A stretch of DNA of 64,000 nucleotides from Synechococcus sp. BIOS-E4-1 (GTDB taxonomy: Bacteria; Cyanobacteriota; Cyanobacteriia; PCC-6307; Cyanobiaceae): assembly GCF_014279995.1 (NCBI RefSeq), contig NZ_CP047935.1, positions 3,245,494 through 3,309,493 on the forward strand, read 5' to 3'. The notes beneath the pieces were generated by a model that worked only from the letters and a program-made list of their open reading frames with translations, was not told where the DNA came from and ran no database searches. Of this stretch, positions 7,943 through 16,323 are shown piece by piece. Each line of letters begins with the position of its first letter. Within the stretch, counting starts at the first letter, position 1. The position numbers and the translations under genes were made by a program.

Positions 7943-8878
7943 ATGCCCCAACGCTTGAGAAGCTTAGAACTATACCGCGTGAACGCTTTCCAAGCTCACT
8001 GCCAAATCATCAAAATGCAGTTTCTCGAGCCTTGGGTTCAATCAATACAAAACAAACCGACCGAGGATATAAATATGCTCCCAGAAATTTGGTCCAAAGA
8101 GAACATTGGAGCAATCATCATTGATGATCGACCGACACCCCAATTAAGAGCCTGCGTTCTCAATACTTTATTAATGGGGATGCGACGGTGGCAAGTCTCT
8201 GTTTACACGACTTCCAAGGCACTGGATGCCATGAAGACCTTATTCAAGGATCTCGAACCATTCGTGAAAATCAATTGCCTTGAGCAAACTGATTCTGAAT
8301 TTGGCTGGAACGGATACAATCAACTTTTGAAAAACGCCGATTTCTGGCAAAGCCTCGATCACGATAAAATTCTTATCTTTCAAACCGACACTTTGCTCAT
8401 CAAACCTGTCGATTTCGAATATTTTAAATATGACTATGTTGGATCTCCTTGGGCTAAAAATCGCTATGACTCGCATTCATTCCCAAGGTATTCAAAGACA
8501 TTAAATCGAATTGAAGCGGCTATAGAATCTCGCATCTATTGCAATTCCGTACCTGACGGACTGATCAACGGCAATGGTGGATTAAGCATCAGGAATCCAA
8601 AGCTTATGGCTGAGATATGCATCAAACACTCCAACAAATCCCCCTCGGATGAAGCTGAAGACATCTTTTTTGCACAGCACATCAACTCCCATAGTCGTGC
8701 CATTGCTCCACCAGAGATTGTAGAAAGCTTTTGTTGCGAGACGGAGTATCGGGGCACATGCGGAGCCCATGCAGCATGGCGATACATCGATGCAAGAGAC
8801 TGCGCTGCTCTTTATGAAGAGCATTGCAAACATGTCATGGCACTGGTCGAAGCCTCGACAACCACGACAGAGAATTAA
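7943..8878 (+). CDS. DUF5672 family protein, probable glycosyltransferase-like
   Basis: A 311-residue protein. The segment KILIFQTDTLLIKP followed by YDYVGSPW and NGNGGLSIRNP is the signature of DUF5672 proteins, which resemble small GT-A glycosyltransferases. QTD stands where a metal-binding DxD would be, and NGNGGLS is the acceptor-site loop. No signal peptide or membrane segment is seen. It is divergent from the GT4 gene across a 134-base spacer, and both genes lie in the AT-rich insert next to moaA, so a shared role in surface glycan synthesis is likely. The exact start is uncertain because no clear ribosome binding site precedes the ATG. Confidence 0.75.
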   Translation: MPQRLRSLELYRVNAFQAHCQIIKMQFLEPWVQSIQNKPTEDINMLPEIWSKENIGAIIIDDRPTPQLRACVLNTLLMGMRRWQVSVYTTSKALDAMKTLFKDLEPFVKINCLEQTDSEFGWNGYNQLLKNADFWQSLDHDKILIFQTDTLLIKPVDFEYFKYDYVGSPWAKNRYDSHSFPRYSKTLNRIEAAIESRIYCNSVPDGLINGNGGLSIRNPKLMAEICIKHSNKSPSDEAEDIFFAQHINSHSRAIAPPEIVESFCCETEYRGTCGAHAAWRYIDARDCAALYEEHCKHVMALVEASTTTTEN

Positions 8879-9005
8879 ACAATCGACGGATAACATCGCT
8901 AATTAATAATCACAGCATGGTGAAATTACCCTCCAGCTCAACTGTGAAAGAAAGTTAGTAGTAAACCAGTCTCGATGACTTTCGTGGCTTCGGCAGGGTT
9001 ACTGA

Positions 9006-9360
9006 AAACATCACCAATGAGCCGGATCATGGCCCGAACTCTGTAGTTTTCACCGAGCTTTCTCTGCTGAAACGGTGGCGTCGATAACGGTTCAGCCCCC
9101 CAGATAAGCCATCTCTGCATGAGCGGCGCTCCCGGAAGCCGCCCGGCCCTCTTCGCTGTACTGGTCGAGTCTCTGCTGCCAGAGAGAGCAAATTGCTCGC
9201 TCCAGGTCGTCGTCACTGGTCAGAGCCGGTTTCAGATCTGTTCCACAGGATGCAAACAGACAAGTGAAGGCTTGCCCATCAGCGGTGATGCGCAGGCGGT
9301 TGCAGTCTCCACAAAAGGGCTCACTGATTGAGGCGATCACACCGATGTCTGCGGCGCCAT
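9006..9360. repeat. Right copy of the direct repeat flanking the insert
   Basis: Spacer downstream of intact moaA plus the moaA 3' end. It aligns without large gaps to 5277-5640. The left boundary of similarity falls at AACATCACCAATG, the bases around the cupin-like start codon in the other copy; left of that the two copies have no similarity. Same orientation in both places, so the pair brackets the 5.7-9.0 kb insert as a direct repeat. Confidence 0.85.
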
Positions 9361-10135
9361 CGCGATAACGCCAGCGCAGGGCGGTGCCACCTGGGGAGCG
9401 CCCGAGTGACAACAACGGCCAATGGCGGCTGATGCGATCAATCATCACGGCGGCAGGCAGAACCTGCTCCATGGCCCAGCCGTTGCGATTACCCACATCC
9501 ATATATTCGATCAAGCGCAGCTCCAGCCCTTGCTGACGCGCCAACATCGCCAGAGGAATCAACTGATCGTCGTTGACGCCCCGCTGGATCACCGCATTGA
9601 GCTTTAGGGCCCCAGAAGCAGGGTCAAATCCTGCAGAACGAGCTGCCTCAAGACCAGCCAGCACCTGCTGAATCAGGCGGGCTCCGGCTGGTTCCCCACC
9701 GCGCAGACCAGCCATACGCGCCACCACCACAGCCTCGACCGCATCGAGACTGATAGTGATCCGATCAAGACCAGCAGCGCGCAGAGCAAGAGCCCGTTCC
9801 TGCGTCAGCAACACACCGTTGCTGGTGAGTGCCACCTGACGCAAACCCTGCAAGGGGTCTCCAGGAGTGGCACGCCCGCAAGCCACCTGCTCAAGTAGCG
9901 GCAGCAACCGATCACTCAGCAACGGTTCGCCTCCAGTGAGCCGAAGGGTGTGTGCTCCCAGCCTGGAAGCAACCCGGATGAGGCGCAATTGCTGCTCAAG
10001 ACTGAGCAGCCCAGGAGGATCCTCAGCATCAGGGCAGCAATAGGGACAGGCCAGATTGCAGCGGGCCGTGAGCGACAACCGCAGCACCCCGAGCGCTCGA
10101 GCCCGCTGGTCAATCGGGGGAAATGCGGCAATCAT
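9092..10135 (-). CDS. moaA: GTP 3',8-cyclase MoaA
   Basis: Radical SAM enzyme that, with MoaC, converts GTP to cyclic pyranopterin monophosphate, the first step of molybdenum cofactor synthesis. At 347 residues it is full length. The N-terminal SAM cluster motif is Cys26, Cys30 and Cys33 in ARCNLACPYCC. The C-terminal substrate cluster is Cys275, Cys278 and Cys292 in FCGDCNRLR and TCLF. The protein ends in the GG tail needed for activity. Its ATG overlaps the mobA stop as ATGA, so the two genes are translationally coupled. The cofactor serves nitrate reductase NarB encoded nearby. Confidence 0.97.
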   Translation of the reverse strand: MIAAFPPIDQRARALGVLRLSLTARCNLACPYCCPDAEDPPGLLSLEQQLRLIRVASRLGAHTLRLTGGEPLLSDRLLPLLEQVACGRATPGDPLQGLRQVALTSNGVLLTQERALALRAAGLDRITISLDAVEAVVVARMAGLRGGEPAGARLIQQVLAGLEAARSAGFDPASGALKLNAVIQRGVNDDQLIPLAMLARQQGLELRLIEYMDVGNRNGWAMEQVLPAAVMIDRISRHWPLLSLGRSPGGTALRWRYRDGAADIGVIASISEPFCGDCNRLRITADGQAFTCLFASCGTDLKPALTSDDDLERAICSLWQQRLDQYSEEGRAASGSAAHAEMAYLGG

Positions 10136-10716
10136 CCAGTCAACGCTTTCAGATCAAGGGGCCGATTGACATTGACCAGCTGATCAGGAGGTAATTTCAG
10201 CGTGTCATGAGGAATGCACCCAAGCCACTCGCGCCAACGGCCCTTCCCCTCCGTCAGCTCGTCATCAAGCGCCTTGCGATACGAAGCACCGCACGGATAG
10301 ATCCCAAAGAGGTGCTGGAGCCTGGAGCCGTCATCGGCAACAAGCGCCCTGGCTGGCTGCTGTCTCCAGCGAAGGATCAATTGCTGCAATGCATCCAGAC
10401 GTAGGCCCGGCATATCCACAGGCAGTGTGAGCAGCGCTTCATCATCACGATCATGCAGAACACAGCTCAAAGCCCAGAGGGGGCCTGCAGGCTGCCAGGG
10501 CTCCGCTTGAACAGTCACTCCCTTGCGCGTGCTGAGCAACGCGTGATGCGTGTCATGACCCGTCATCACACACACATCAAGACCCGCTGAGCGCACCAAC
10601 TGGACCTGAGCCTCAAGCCAGCTCGATCCATCCGGATGGGTCAGCAAAGCTTTGTCGGCACCCATGCGACGACTGGCACCACCGGCAAGAACAACGCCCA
10701 GAAGACGACGAGACAT
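10132..10716 (-). CDS. mobA: Molybdenum cofactor guanylyltransferase MobA
   Basis: Transfers GMP from GTP to molybdopterin to give the bis-MGD form of the cofactor used by nitrate reductase. The nucleotide-binding motif LAGGASRRMGADKALL lies at the N-terminus, followed by TLPVDMPGL, where the Asp binds metal. Length is 194 residues from the ATG at 10716, in the usual MobA range; a GTG at 10746 would add ten residues that do not look conserved. It is upstream of moaA with a four-base overlap and divergent from nrtP, so the spacer at 10717-10972 must hold promoters for both directions. Confidence 0.92.
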   Translation of the reverse strand: MSRRLLGVVLAGGASRRMGADKALLTHPDGSSWLEAQVQLVRSAGLDVCVMTGHDTHHALLSTRKGVTVQAEPWQPAGPLWALSCVLHDRDDEALLTLPVDMPGLRLDALQQLILRWRQQPARALVADDGSRLQHLFGIYPCGASYRKALDDELTEGKGRWREWLGCIPHDTLKLPPDQLVNVNRPLDLKALTG

Positions 10717-10766
10717 AGGACCGAAGATCTTGGGCCTTGGTAACACCTCAAGCCAACGACTTTGCA

Positions 10767-10780
10767 GTTACAACGACTAC
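10767..10780. promoter_or_regulatory. NtcA-like box between mobA and nrtP
   Basis: GTTacaacgacTAC matches GTA-N8-TAC at five of six fixed positions. It is about 50 bases upstream of the mobA ATG on one strand and 190 upstream of nrtP on the other. No good -10 box stands 22 bases from it in the nrtP direction. Nitrogen control of both genes is expected from known biology, but this site is only a candidate. Confidence 0.35.
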
Positions 10781-10840
10781 CAAAAAGACTCAGGTCGCTG
10801 ATGCACGAAAGTAATGCTGAGGCCCCAACACTGCAATTTT

Positions 10841-10854
10841 GTAGCCAATGCAAC
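10841..10854 (+). promoter_or_regulatory. Second NtcA-like box upstream of nrtP
   Basis: GTAgccaatgcAAC matches the NtcA consensus at five of six fixed positions and sits 118 bases upstream of the nrtP ATG. A poor -10-like stretch (TGCAAT, 10877-10882) begins 22 bases after it, the spacing of activated NtcA promoters. Candidate only. Confidence 0.35.
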
Positions 10855-10972
10855 GATTCATGTAGCCGCCAAATGGTGCAATTATCAGGCGGTCTGCATG
10901 AGCGCCGCACCTTGAAATCCTGAGTGCCTTCGTTTCGACACCGGGGTTTGAATCTCCACACCAACAAACCCC

Positions 10973-12541
10973 ATGCTTGGCGAACTCTGGTCATTCCAGG
11001 GGAGATATCGAACACTCCATCTCACCTGGTTTGCATTCTTTTTAACTTTTGTCGTTTGGTTCAACCTGGCGCCACTGGCCACAACAGTGAAAGCTGATCT
11101 TGGCCTAACCGTCGGCCAGATCCGTACGGTTGCAATCTGCAATGTTGCGCTCACCATTCCCGCTCGTGTGCTGATTGGCATGTTGCTGGATAAATTCGGG
11201 CCTCGACTCACCTATTCCACCCTGCTGGTGTTCTCGGTGATTCCCTGCCTGATGTTTGCATCAGCACAGGATTTCAATCAACTGGTGGTGGCCCGTCTGC
11301 TGCTCTCCATCGTGGGCGCCGGCTTCGTGATCGGCATCCGCATGGTTGCCGAATGGTTCCCTCCCAAAGAGATCGGCCTGGCAGAGGGCATCTATGGCGG
11401 TTGGGGCAACTTCGGCTCAGCCTTCTCAGCACTGAGCCTGGTTGCGCTTGCTGGCTTTATTTCCTTCTCCGGGGGATTCGAACTGCCAACTGGTGCAACC
11501 CTGAACTGGAGAGGAGCGATTGCTTTAACGGGTATCATCTCCGCCGTTTATGGAGTGATTTACTTCTTCAACGTCAGCGATACCCCGCCAGGAAAAGAGT
11601 ATCAACGTCCCGAGAAGACTGCAGGTCTTGAAGTCACGTCGATGAGGGATTTCTGGGGACTACTCGGCATGAATGTTCCCTTCGCCGCAATCCTCTGTGT
11701 TCTGTGTTGGAGACTTCAGAAAGTTGGATTCCTGAACACTGGAACTTATCTACTGGCCCTGCTGGCTGTTCTCATCTGGTTCATCTTTCAAACCTGGGGA
11801 ATCATCCGAACCAACCGTGATCTGATCATGGGAACCAAGGTGTATCCCAAGGAAGATCGTTATGAGTTCCGTCAGGTGGCCATCCTCGAACTCACCTACA
11901 TCGTGAACTTCGGTTCTGAGCTGGCTGTTGTTTCGATGCTGCCAACATTCTTTGAAACCACTTTCGACCTGCCGAAGGCGACAGCTGGAATCCTGGCCTC
12001 CTGTTTCGCTTTCGTGAATTTAGTGGCGAGACCGGCCGGCGGATTGATTTCCGACAAGCTCGGCAGCCGAAAAAACACCATGGGCTTTCTCACAGCCGGA
12101 CTGGGCATCGGCTATCTGGTGATGAGCCTGATCAAACCAGGCACATTCAGCGGTTCCACAGGCATCTTCATTGCTGTGGTGATCACCATGCTTGCTTCCT
12201 TCTTCGTTCAATCCGGGGAAGGCGCAACATTCGCCCTCGTACCGCTGGTGAAGCGTCGCGTAACGGGTCAGGTGGCAGGCCTGGTTGGTGCCTACGGCAA
12301 TGTCGGCGCCGTGACTTACCTCACCATTTTCAGCCTGCTGCCGCTCTGGATGGGTGGAGGCAAAGATCCTTCCCCTGAGGTGATTGCAGCCTCCAACAGT
12401 GCCTTCTTCCAGATTCTGGGCATCGCAGGACTGATCGTGGCTTTCTTCTGCTTCTTCTTCCTCAAGGAACCCAAAGGATCCTTCGCTGAGTTGCACGAGG
12501 GCGAAAGTCCATCGCCATCCGCGCCTGCGATGGCTCGCTGA
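10973..12541 (+). CDS. nrtP: Nitrate/nitrite permease, MFS type (NrtP/NapA)
   Basis: Major facilitator superfamily importer of the nitrate/nitrite porter family, 522 residues with about twelve hydrophobic segments. The two glycine-rich nitrate signatures are present: GIYGGWGNFGSAFSAL in the first half and GAYGNVGAVTYLT in the second. It also has the loop-2 motif LDKFGPRL and a central soluble loop containing YPKEDRYEFRQ. It imports nitrate or nitrite across the plasma membrane. It lies directly upstream of narB in the same direction with a 77-base spacer containing a strong hairpin. This NrtP type is typical of marine cyanobacteria, whereas freshwater species mostly use the ABC system NrtABCD. 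Confidence 0.95.
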   Translation: MLGELWSFQGRYRTLHLTWFAFFLTFVVWFNLAPLATTVKADLGLTVGQIRTVAICNVALTIPARVLIGMLLDKFGPRLTYSTLLVFSVIPCLMFASAQDFNQLVVARLLLSIVGAGFVIGIRMVAEWFPPKEIGLAEGIYGGWGNFGSAFSALSLVALAGFISFSGGFELPTGATLNWRGAIALTGIISAVYGVIYFFNVSDTPPGKEYQRPEKTAGLEVTSMRDFWGLLGMNVPFAAILCVLCWRLQKVGFLNTGTYLLALLAVLIWFIFQTWGIIRTNRDLIMGTKVYPKEDRYEFRQVAILELTYIVNFGSELAVVSMLPTFFETTFDLPKATAGILASCFAFVNLVARPAGGLISDKLGSRKNTMGFLTAGLGIGYLVMSLIKPGTFSGSTGIFIAVVITMLASFFVQSGEGATFALVPLVKRRVTGQVAGLVGAYGNVGAVTYLTIFSLLPLWMGGGKDPSPEVIAASNSAFFQILGIAGLIVAFFCFFFLKEPKGSFAELHEGESPSPSAPAMAR

Positions 12542-12569
12542 TCAATCAGCACTCTCGACTGAGATCACG

Positions 12570-12598
12570 GATCCCTGGTGCTGTCTGCACCGGGGATC
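12570..12598 (+). other. Intercistronic hairpin between nrtP and narB
   Basis: GATCCCTGGTGC and GCACCGGGGATC form a 12-base-pair stem (one T.G pair) around the loop TGTCT. No U-tract follows, so it is not a standard terminator. It may stabilise the nrtP 3' end or set the ratio of permease to nitrate reductase message. Confidence 0.7.
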
Positions 12599-12621
12599 TC
12601 TCATTCCATCGGACTTCTTTG

Positions 12622-14850
12622 ATGACCAGTCCCTGCGCGAGCGTTAAGAGTCAGTGTCCTTACTGCGGCGTGGGTTGCGGTCTGGAACTGATGCCACCGG
12701 GAGAAGCGGGAAAATCCGTGAAACGGGACGCCGAAGGCAACCCGATGTGGACTGCGCGAGGCAACAAACAACATCCATCGAACCTGGGACAGGTCTGCAT
12801 CAAGGGGGCCACGGTGGGAGAGACCCTGGCCCGGGGAAGGCTCACTCAGCCTCTCTACCGGCCGACATTCAATGATGATTTCCAGCCGATCAGCTGGGAC
12901 AGTGCCTTTGACCTGCTGACAGGGCGCATTCGCAGCACCCTCAGCGGCAAAGGTGCCGATGCCATCGCCATGTACGGCTCAGGCCAGTTCCACACCGAGG
13001 ACTACTACATGGCCCAGAAGTTCTTGAAAGGAGCTCTGGGCACCAACAATTTCGATGCCAATTCACGCCTCTGCATGAGTTCAGCCGTGGCCGGGTATAC
13101 CCGCAGTCTTGGCTCGGACGGTCCTCCTTGCTGCTACGAGGATCTCGATCACTGTTCCGTGGCATTCCTGATCGGCACGAACACGGCCGAATGCCACCCC
13201 GTGCTGTTCCAGCGCCTGCTCAAACGCAAAAAACGTGATCCCAAGGGCCTCACCATCGTGGTGGTTGACCCTCGTTGCACAGACACGGCCAAGATTGCCG
13301 ATCATCATCTAGCCATTACCCCGGGCAGCGATCTCGCCCTGCTCCACGGGCTGGCTCGTCTCGTCATTGAAGACAACGGCTTCGACAGCGATTTCATCGA
13401 TGCCGCCACTGAAGGATTCTCGGACTACGCCAAGACCATCAACGCCTGGACAGCTGAAGAAACTGCCAAACTCTGCGGAATCACGGAACAACAACTTCGC
13501 GACGTTGGCAGGCTCTGGAGCCGCAGAGAAGGCATCCTCAGCCTCTGGTCCATGGGCGTGAACCAACGCAGGGAAGGCACCGCCGTGGTGAGTGGACTGA
13601 TCAACCTGCATTTACTCACCGGTGAAATCGGTAAACCCGGTGCTGGGCCCTTTTCACTGACTGGCCAGCCCAATGCCATGGGCGGCCGCGAAGCTGGAGG
13701 CCTGGCCCACCTGCTGCCGGGTTACAGGCTTGTGACCAACCCGGATCATCGCGCCGACGTGGAGCAGGCCTGGGGATTTGCCGGCGGATCCATCGCTGCA
13801 GAACCGGGACTGAGTGCCTGGCAGCAGGTGGAAGCCATGGAGCGTGGCGAACTGGATCTCTGGTGGGTCGCTGCCACAAACCCCCTTGTGAGCATGCCTG
13901 ATCTGGAGCGGGTGAAAGCAGCCATGGAGCGCTGCCCTCTGGTGGTGGTAAGCGAGGCCTACGCCGACACGGAAACGTCGCACTACGCGCATCTCCTACT
14001 GCCTGCATCGCAGTGGAGCGAAAAGTCAGGCGTCATGACCAATTCAGAGCGTCGCGTCACGCTCTGCCCGGCGTTCAGGCCGCAGCATGGCGACAGCCGA
14101 CCCGACTGGGAGGTCTTTGCCGAACTCGGACGCCGTCTTGGGTACGTCGATCAGTTCACCTATGCCACATCAGAAGAGGTGTACAGCGAATTCGCCGCTC
14201 TCACTGAAAGCCGTGTCTGTGATGTCTCAGGGCTGAGCCACCAACTGCTGAACGAGCATGGTCCCCAGCAATGGCCTTTCCCCCTTGGCCATGAGCCGAC
14301 GCAAGCAGCCAAGCGTCTGTACGTGGGCAAGCGATTCCCTACAGCCAGCGGTCGCGCCCGCTTTCAGGCGGATGCGCCTCTCGGACTGGCGGAGCCACCC
14401 TGTGAGATCTACCCGTTGGTGCTCACGGTTGGTCGCTATCTCGGCCAGTGGCACACGATGACGCGCACTGGAAAAGTGAAACGACTGAACAGCATGCATC
14501 CGGAACCTCGCCTGGAAATTCATCCCAGTGATGCCGAACGATTCGCCATCGAGGATGAAGGACTGGCGGCGATCACATCCAGGCGAGGCACACTCACAGC
14601 ACGTGTCAGCGTGACTGACCGGATCCGCAGGGGCTCAGTTTTTCTCCCAATGCACTGGGGTTTCACGCAACCTGAAGCCTGCGAGGCCAACACGCTGATG
14701 CACGATCAGGCCTGCCCGATCTCCAAACAACCTGAACTCAAGGCAACGGCAGTGGTTGTCGCCCCTGCCGTCTCGGTGATGCAACCGGTCGAACAACAGA
14801 GCGGACGACTGGAGAGGCTGCGCAGGATGCTCATCCCAGCACTTCGCTGA
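12622..14850 (+). CDS. narB: Ferredoxin-dependent assimilatory nitrate reductase NarB
   Basis: Molybdenum bis-MGD oxidoreductase that reduces nitrate to nitrite with ferredoxin as donor. Numbered from the ATG at 12622, the N-terminal [4Fe-4S] ligands are Cys12, Cys15 and Cys19 (QCPYCGVGCG) and Cys59 (GQVCIKG). Molybdopterin-binding blocks follow, including NANFDANSRLCMSS-type text and TGQPNAMGGREAGG, then the C-terminal cap domain with RYLGQWHTMTRTGKV. Length of 742 residues is normal for cyanobacterial NarB, with no FAD or cytochrome domain. A TTG one codon earlier is less likely. The 3' end overlaps convergent narM by 20 bases. Confidence 0.97.
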   Translation: MTSPCASVKSQCPYCGVGCGLELMPPGEAGKSVKRDAEGNPMWTARGNKQHPSNLGQVCIKGATVGETLARGRLTQPLYRPTFNDDFQPISWDSAFDLLTGRIRSTLSGKGADAIAMYGSGQFHTEDYYMAQKFLKGALGTNNFDANSRLCMSSAVAGYTRSLGSDGPPCCYEDLDHCSVAFLIGTNTAECHPVLFQRLLKRKKRDPKGLTIVVVDPRCTDTAKIADHHLAITPGSDLALLHGLARLVIEDNGFDSDFIDAATEGFSDYAKTINAWTAEETAKLCGITEQQLRDVGRLWSRREGILSLWSMGVNQRREGTAVVSGLINLHLLTGEIGKPGAGPFSLTGQPNAMGGREAGGLAHLLPGYRLVTNPDHRADVEQAWGFAGGSIAAEPGLSAWQQVEAMERGELDLWWVAATNPLVSMPDLERVKAAMERCPLVVVSEAYADTETSHYAHLLLPASQWSEKSGVMTNSERRVTLCPAFRPQHGDSRPDWEVFAELGRRLGYVDQFTYATSEEVYSEFAALTESRVCDVSGLSHQLLNEHGPQQWPFPLGHEPTQAAKRLYVGKRFPTASGRARFQADAPLGLAEPPCEIYPLVLTVGRYLGQWHTMTRTGKVKRLNSMHPEPRLEIHPSDAERFAIEDEGLAAITSRRGTLTARVSVTDRIRRGSVFLPMHWGFTQPEACEANTLMHDQACPISKQPELKATAVVVAPAVSVMQPVEQQSGRLERLRRMLIPALR

Positions 14851-15298
14851 ACGCAGCATCAAGGTTGTGATGATCGTGGCCCGGGCGCGCCAGCTTGCAG
14901 AGTGCGAAGCGATCCAGCTCACGCAACCTCATCCAGGCCTGGGAGGTCAGGTCGATCCCACGAAGCCGAGCAGCCTCAAGAAGCTGATCCGGAAGCCGAG
15001 CCGGCAATTGCCAGGGCTCCATCTCGGCTGGGGGCAGATCTTTGACCATGCCATCAGGCATCGCAGCGGTGCAGGCGCGCAAGTGATCGCGCATCTGAGC
15101 CAGGTGCTCGGGGGAATCATTCCAGTCGACCAGGTCCTGACGTTGCTCGTGACTCATCGCCAACCAGTGACTGAGCTTGAGCTTGATTCCCGCCAAATCA
15201 AGTTTGCGGCGAACACATAAAGGGATACATCGCCAGGAGCCGATGAAGTCCTGTTCGAATGCAAAACAGTGCCGCGACTGATCCAGCTGCGGATGCAT
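14831..15298 (-). CDS. narM: Nitrate-reductase-associated protein NarM
   Basis: A 155-residue soluble protein matching the nitrate reductase associated family. Landmarks are FAFEQDFIGSWRCIPLCVRRKLDLAGIKL near the N-terminus and DSPEHLAQMRDHL followed by a WxxLxELDRFALCKLARPGHDHHNL C-terminus. In Synechococcus elongatus narM is needed for active nitrate reductase, probably for maturation. The frame extends upstream to 15496, but the family's homology starts at the ATG at 15298. It is antisense to narB at its 3' end, so the two transcripts must overlap. This is odd for two proteins needed together. Confidence 0.85.
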   Translation of the reverse strand: MHPQLDQSRHCFAFEQDFIGSWRCIPLCVRRKLDLAGIKLKLSHWLAMSHEQRQDLVDWNDSPEHLAQMRDHLRACTAAMPDGMVKDLPPAEMEPWQLPARLPDQLLEAARLRGIDLTSQAWMRLRELDRFALCKLARPGHDHHNLDAAFSEVLG

Positions 15299-15593
15299 TG
15301 GTAGTAACAACAACGCTTTGCCTATCTCTAGCTGGAAACAGTGGCAACAACGACCAACGACATGGCGCAAAGCAGAGATGCTCAGCCCAACGTTGTTCAT
15401 TGCAATGCGTTTCGCCCTTTGTCTGGGAATGATTTTCGGCTCGGCCCATGGCTGGTTGGCCTCCGAAGGACTCGCTTCCGGCCTCCTATTAGTCAACTCC
15501 CCGCAAGAAAAGACATCACTGCAAAGTTTCAGTGAGCTCAGTAGCGGTTCTTACAGTTTTTATCCATAGTGAAAGGAGATCGTTCATCTCCGA

Positions 15594-15809
15594 ATGGGCC
15601 CTTCCTACTCAACCAGCAGCTCAAGCCGAAGCCCAATCACCGTTGCAGCAGGTTTCATCGGCGCCTTCATCGTGGCCTCCCTGGCCGTGCAGATGGTCCG
15701 CAGTCAGCGAGCTGCAGTCGCCCCTGTGGTGACGTCAGCGTCATCAACCCAGGTGGAGCCCGTGATCACCTCCCAGGCTGCAATGTGGTCGGTGCTGGGA
15801 GAGCGCTGA
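15594..15809 (+). CDS. Small single-span membrane protein, hypothetical
   Basis: A 71-residue open frame with one clear membrane segment, TVAAGFIGAFIVASLAVQMV (about residues 16-35), followed by a basic residue pair and a Ser/Thr/Val-rich tail. GGAGAT-like purines (AAGGAGAT, ending at 15580) stand 13 bases before the ATG, which is rather far. It is 37 bases upstream of moaC in the same direction, so it may be cotranscribed. No family recognised; the hydrophobic segment and codon use favour a real gene, but it could be spurious. Confidence 0.5.
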   Translation: MGPSYSTSSSSRSPITVAAGFIGAFIVASLAVQMVRSQRAAVAPVVTSASSTQVEPVITSQAAMWSVLGER

Positions 15810-15846
15810 TCAACACTGACGACCTCAGTCAGCACCTCATTCATCG

Positions 15847-16323
15847 ATGTCTGAACAGCTTTCGCACCTCACCAATCAGGGTGAGGTGCACATGGTTGAA
15901 GTCGGTGATCGCGCCATCACCAAACGCGAAGCGACCGCGACGGGTTCGCTGGTGATGAACACATCCACATTGGATCTGGTCCTGAGCGGCCAGACATCCA
16001 AAGGCGATCTGATGGCGGTAGCACGCGTTGCTGCCATTCAAGCGGCCAAGCGCACATCAGAGCTCATTCCTCTGTGCCACCATTTGCCCCTGAGCGGCAT
16101 CGACGTAACCATTGAACCGGACTCCTCGTTGCCTGGTCTGACTGTGCAGGTCAGCTGTCGCACGACCGGTCAAACCGGTGTGGAGATGGAAGCAATCACA
16201 GGGGTCTCGCTCGCGCTGGTCACCCTCTACGACATGTTGAAGTCGGTTGAACCAGGCATGACGATCAATCGAATTCAGCTGCTGCATAAAGACGGAGGTC
16301 GCCATGGCAGCTGGAGCTGCTGA
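15847..16323 (+). CDS. moaC: Cyclic pyranopterin monophosphate synthase MoaC
   Basis: Second enzyme of molybdenum cofactor synthesis; it converts the MoaA product 3',8-cyclo-GTP to cyclic pyranopterin monophosphate. The 158-residue protein shows the family blocks [33 protein letters not shown] and [23 protein letters not shown], and the catalytic lysine loop KDGGRHGSW at the C-terminus. The loop normally has GGKSG, so the R-H pair is a mild variation. The 3' end overlaps moeA by 20 bases, indicating coupling. Confidence 0.96.
   Translation: MSEQLSHLTNQGEVHMVEVGDRAITKREATATGSLVMNTSTLDLVLSGQTSKGDLMAVARVAAIQAAKRTSELIPLCHHLPLSGIDVTIEPDSSLPGLTVQVSCRTTGQTGVEMEAITGVSLALVTLYDMLKSVEPGMTINRIQLLHKDGGRHGSWSC

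Noticed and set aside
8938-9216. 92-codon minus-strand frame crossing the moaA stop region
   Set aside because: Alternative frame of moaA 3' DNA; no motif and moaA is clearly the coding frame.
15580-15660. Bases ATCGTTCATCTCC resembling the start of a glnA-type RNA before the small membrane protein
   Set aside because: No matching GGAACG arm or GGAAGUAGG core follows, so the riboswitch pattern fails.
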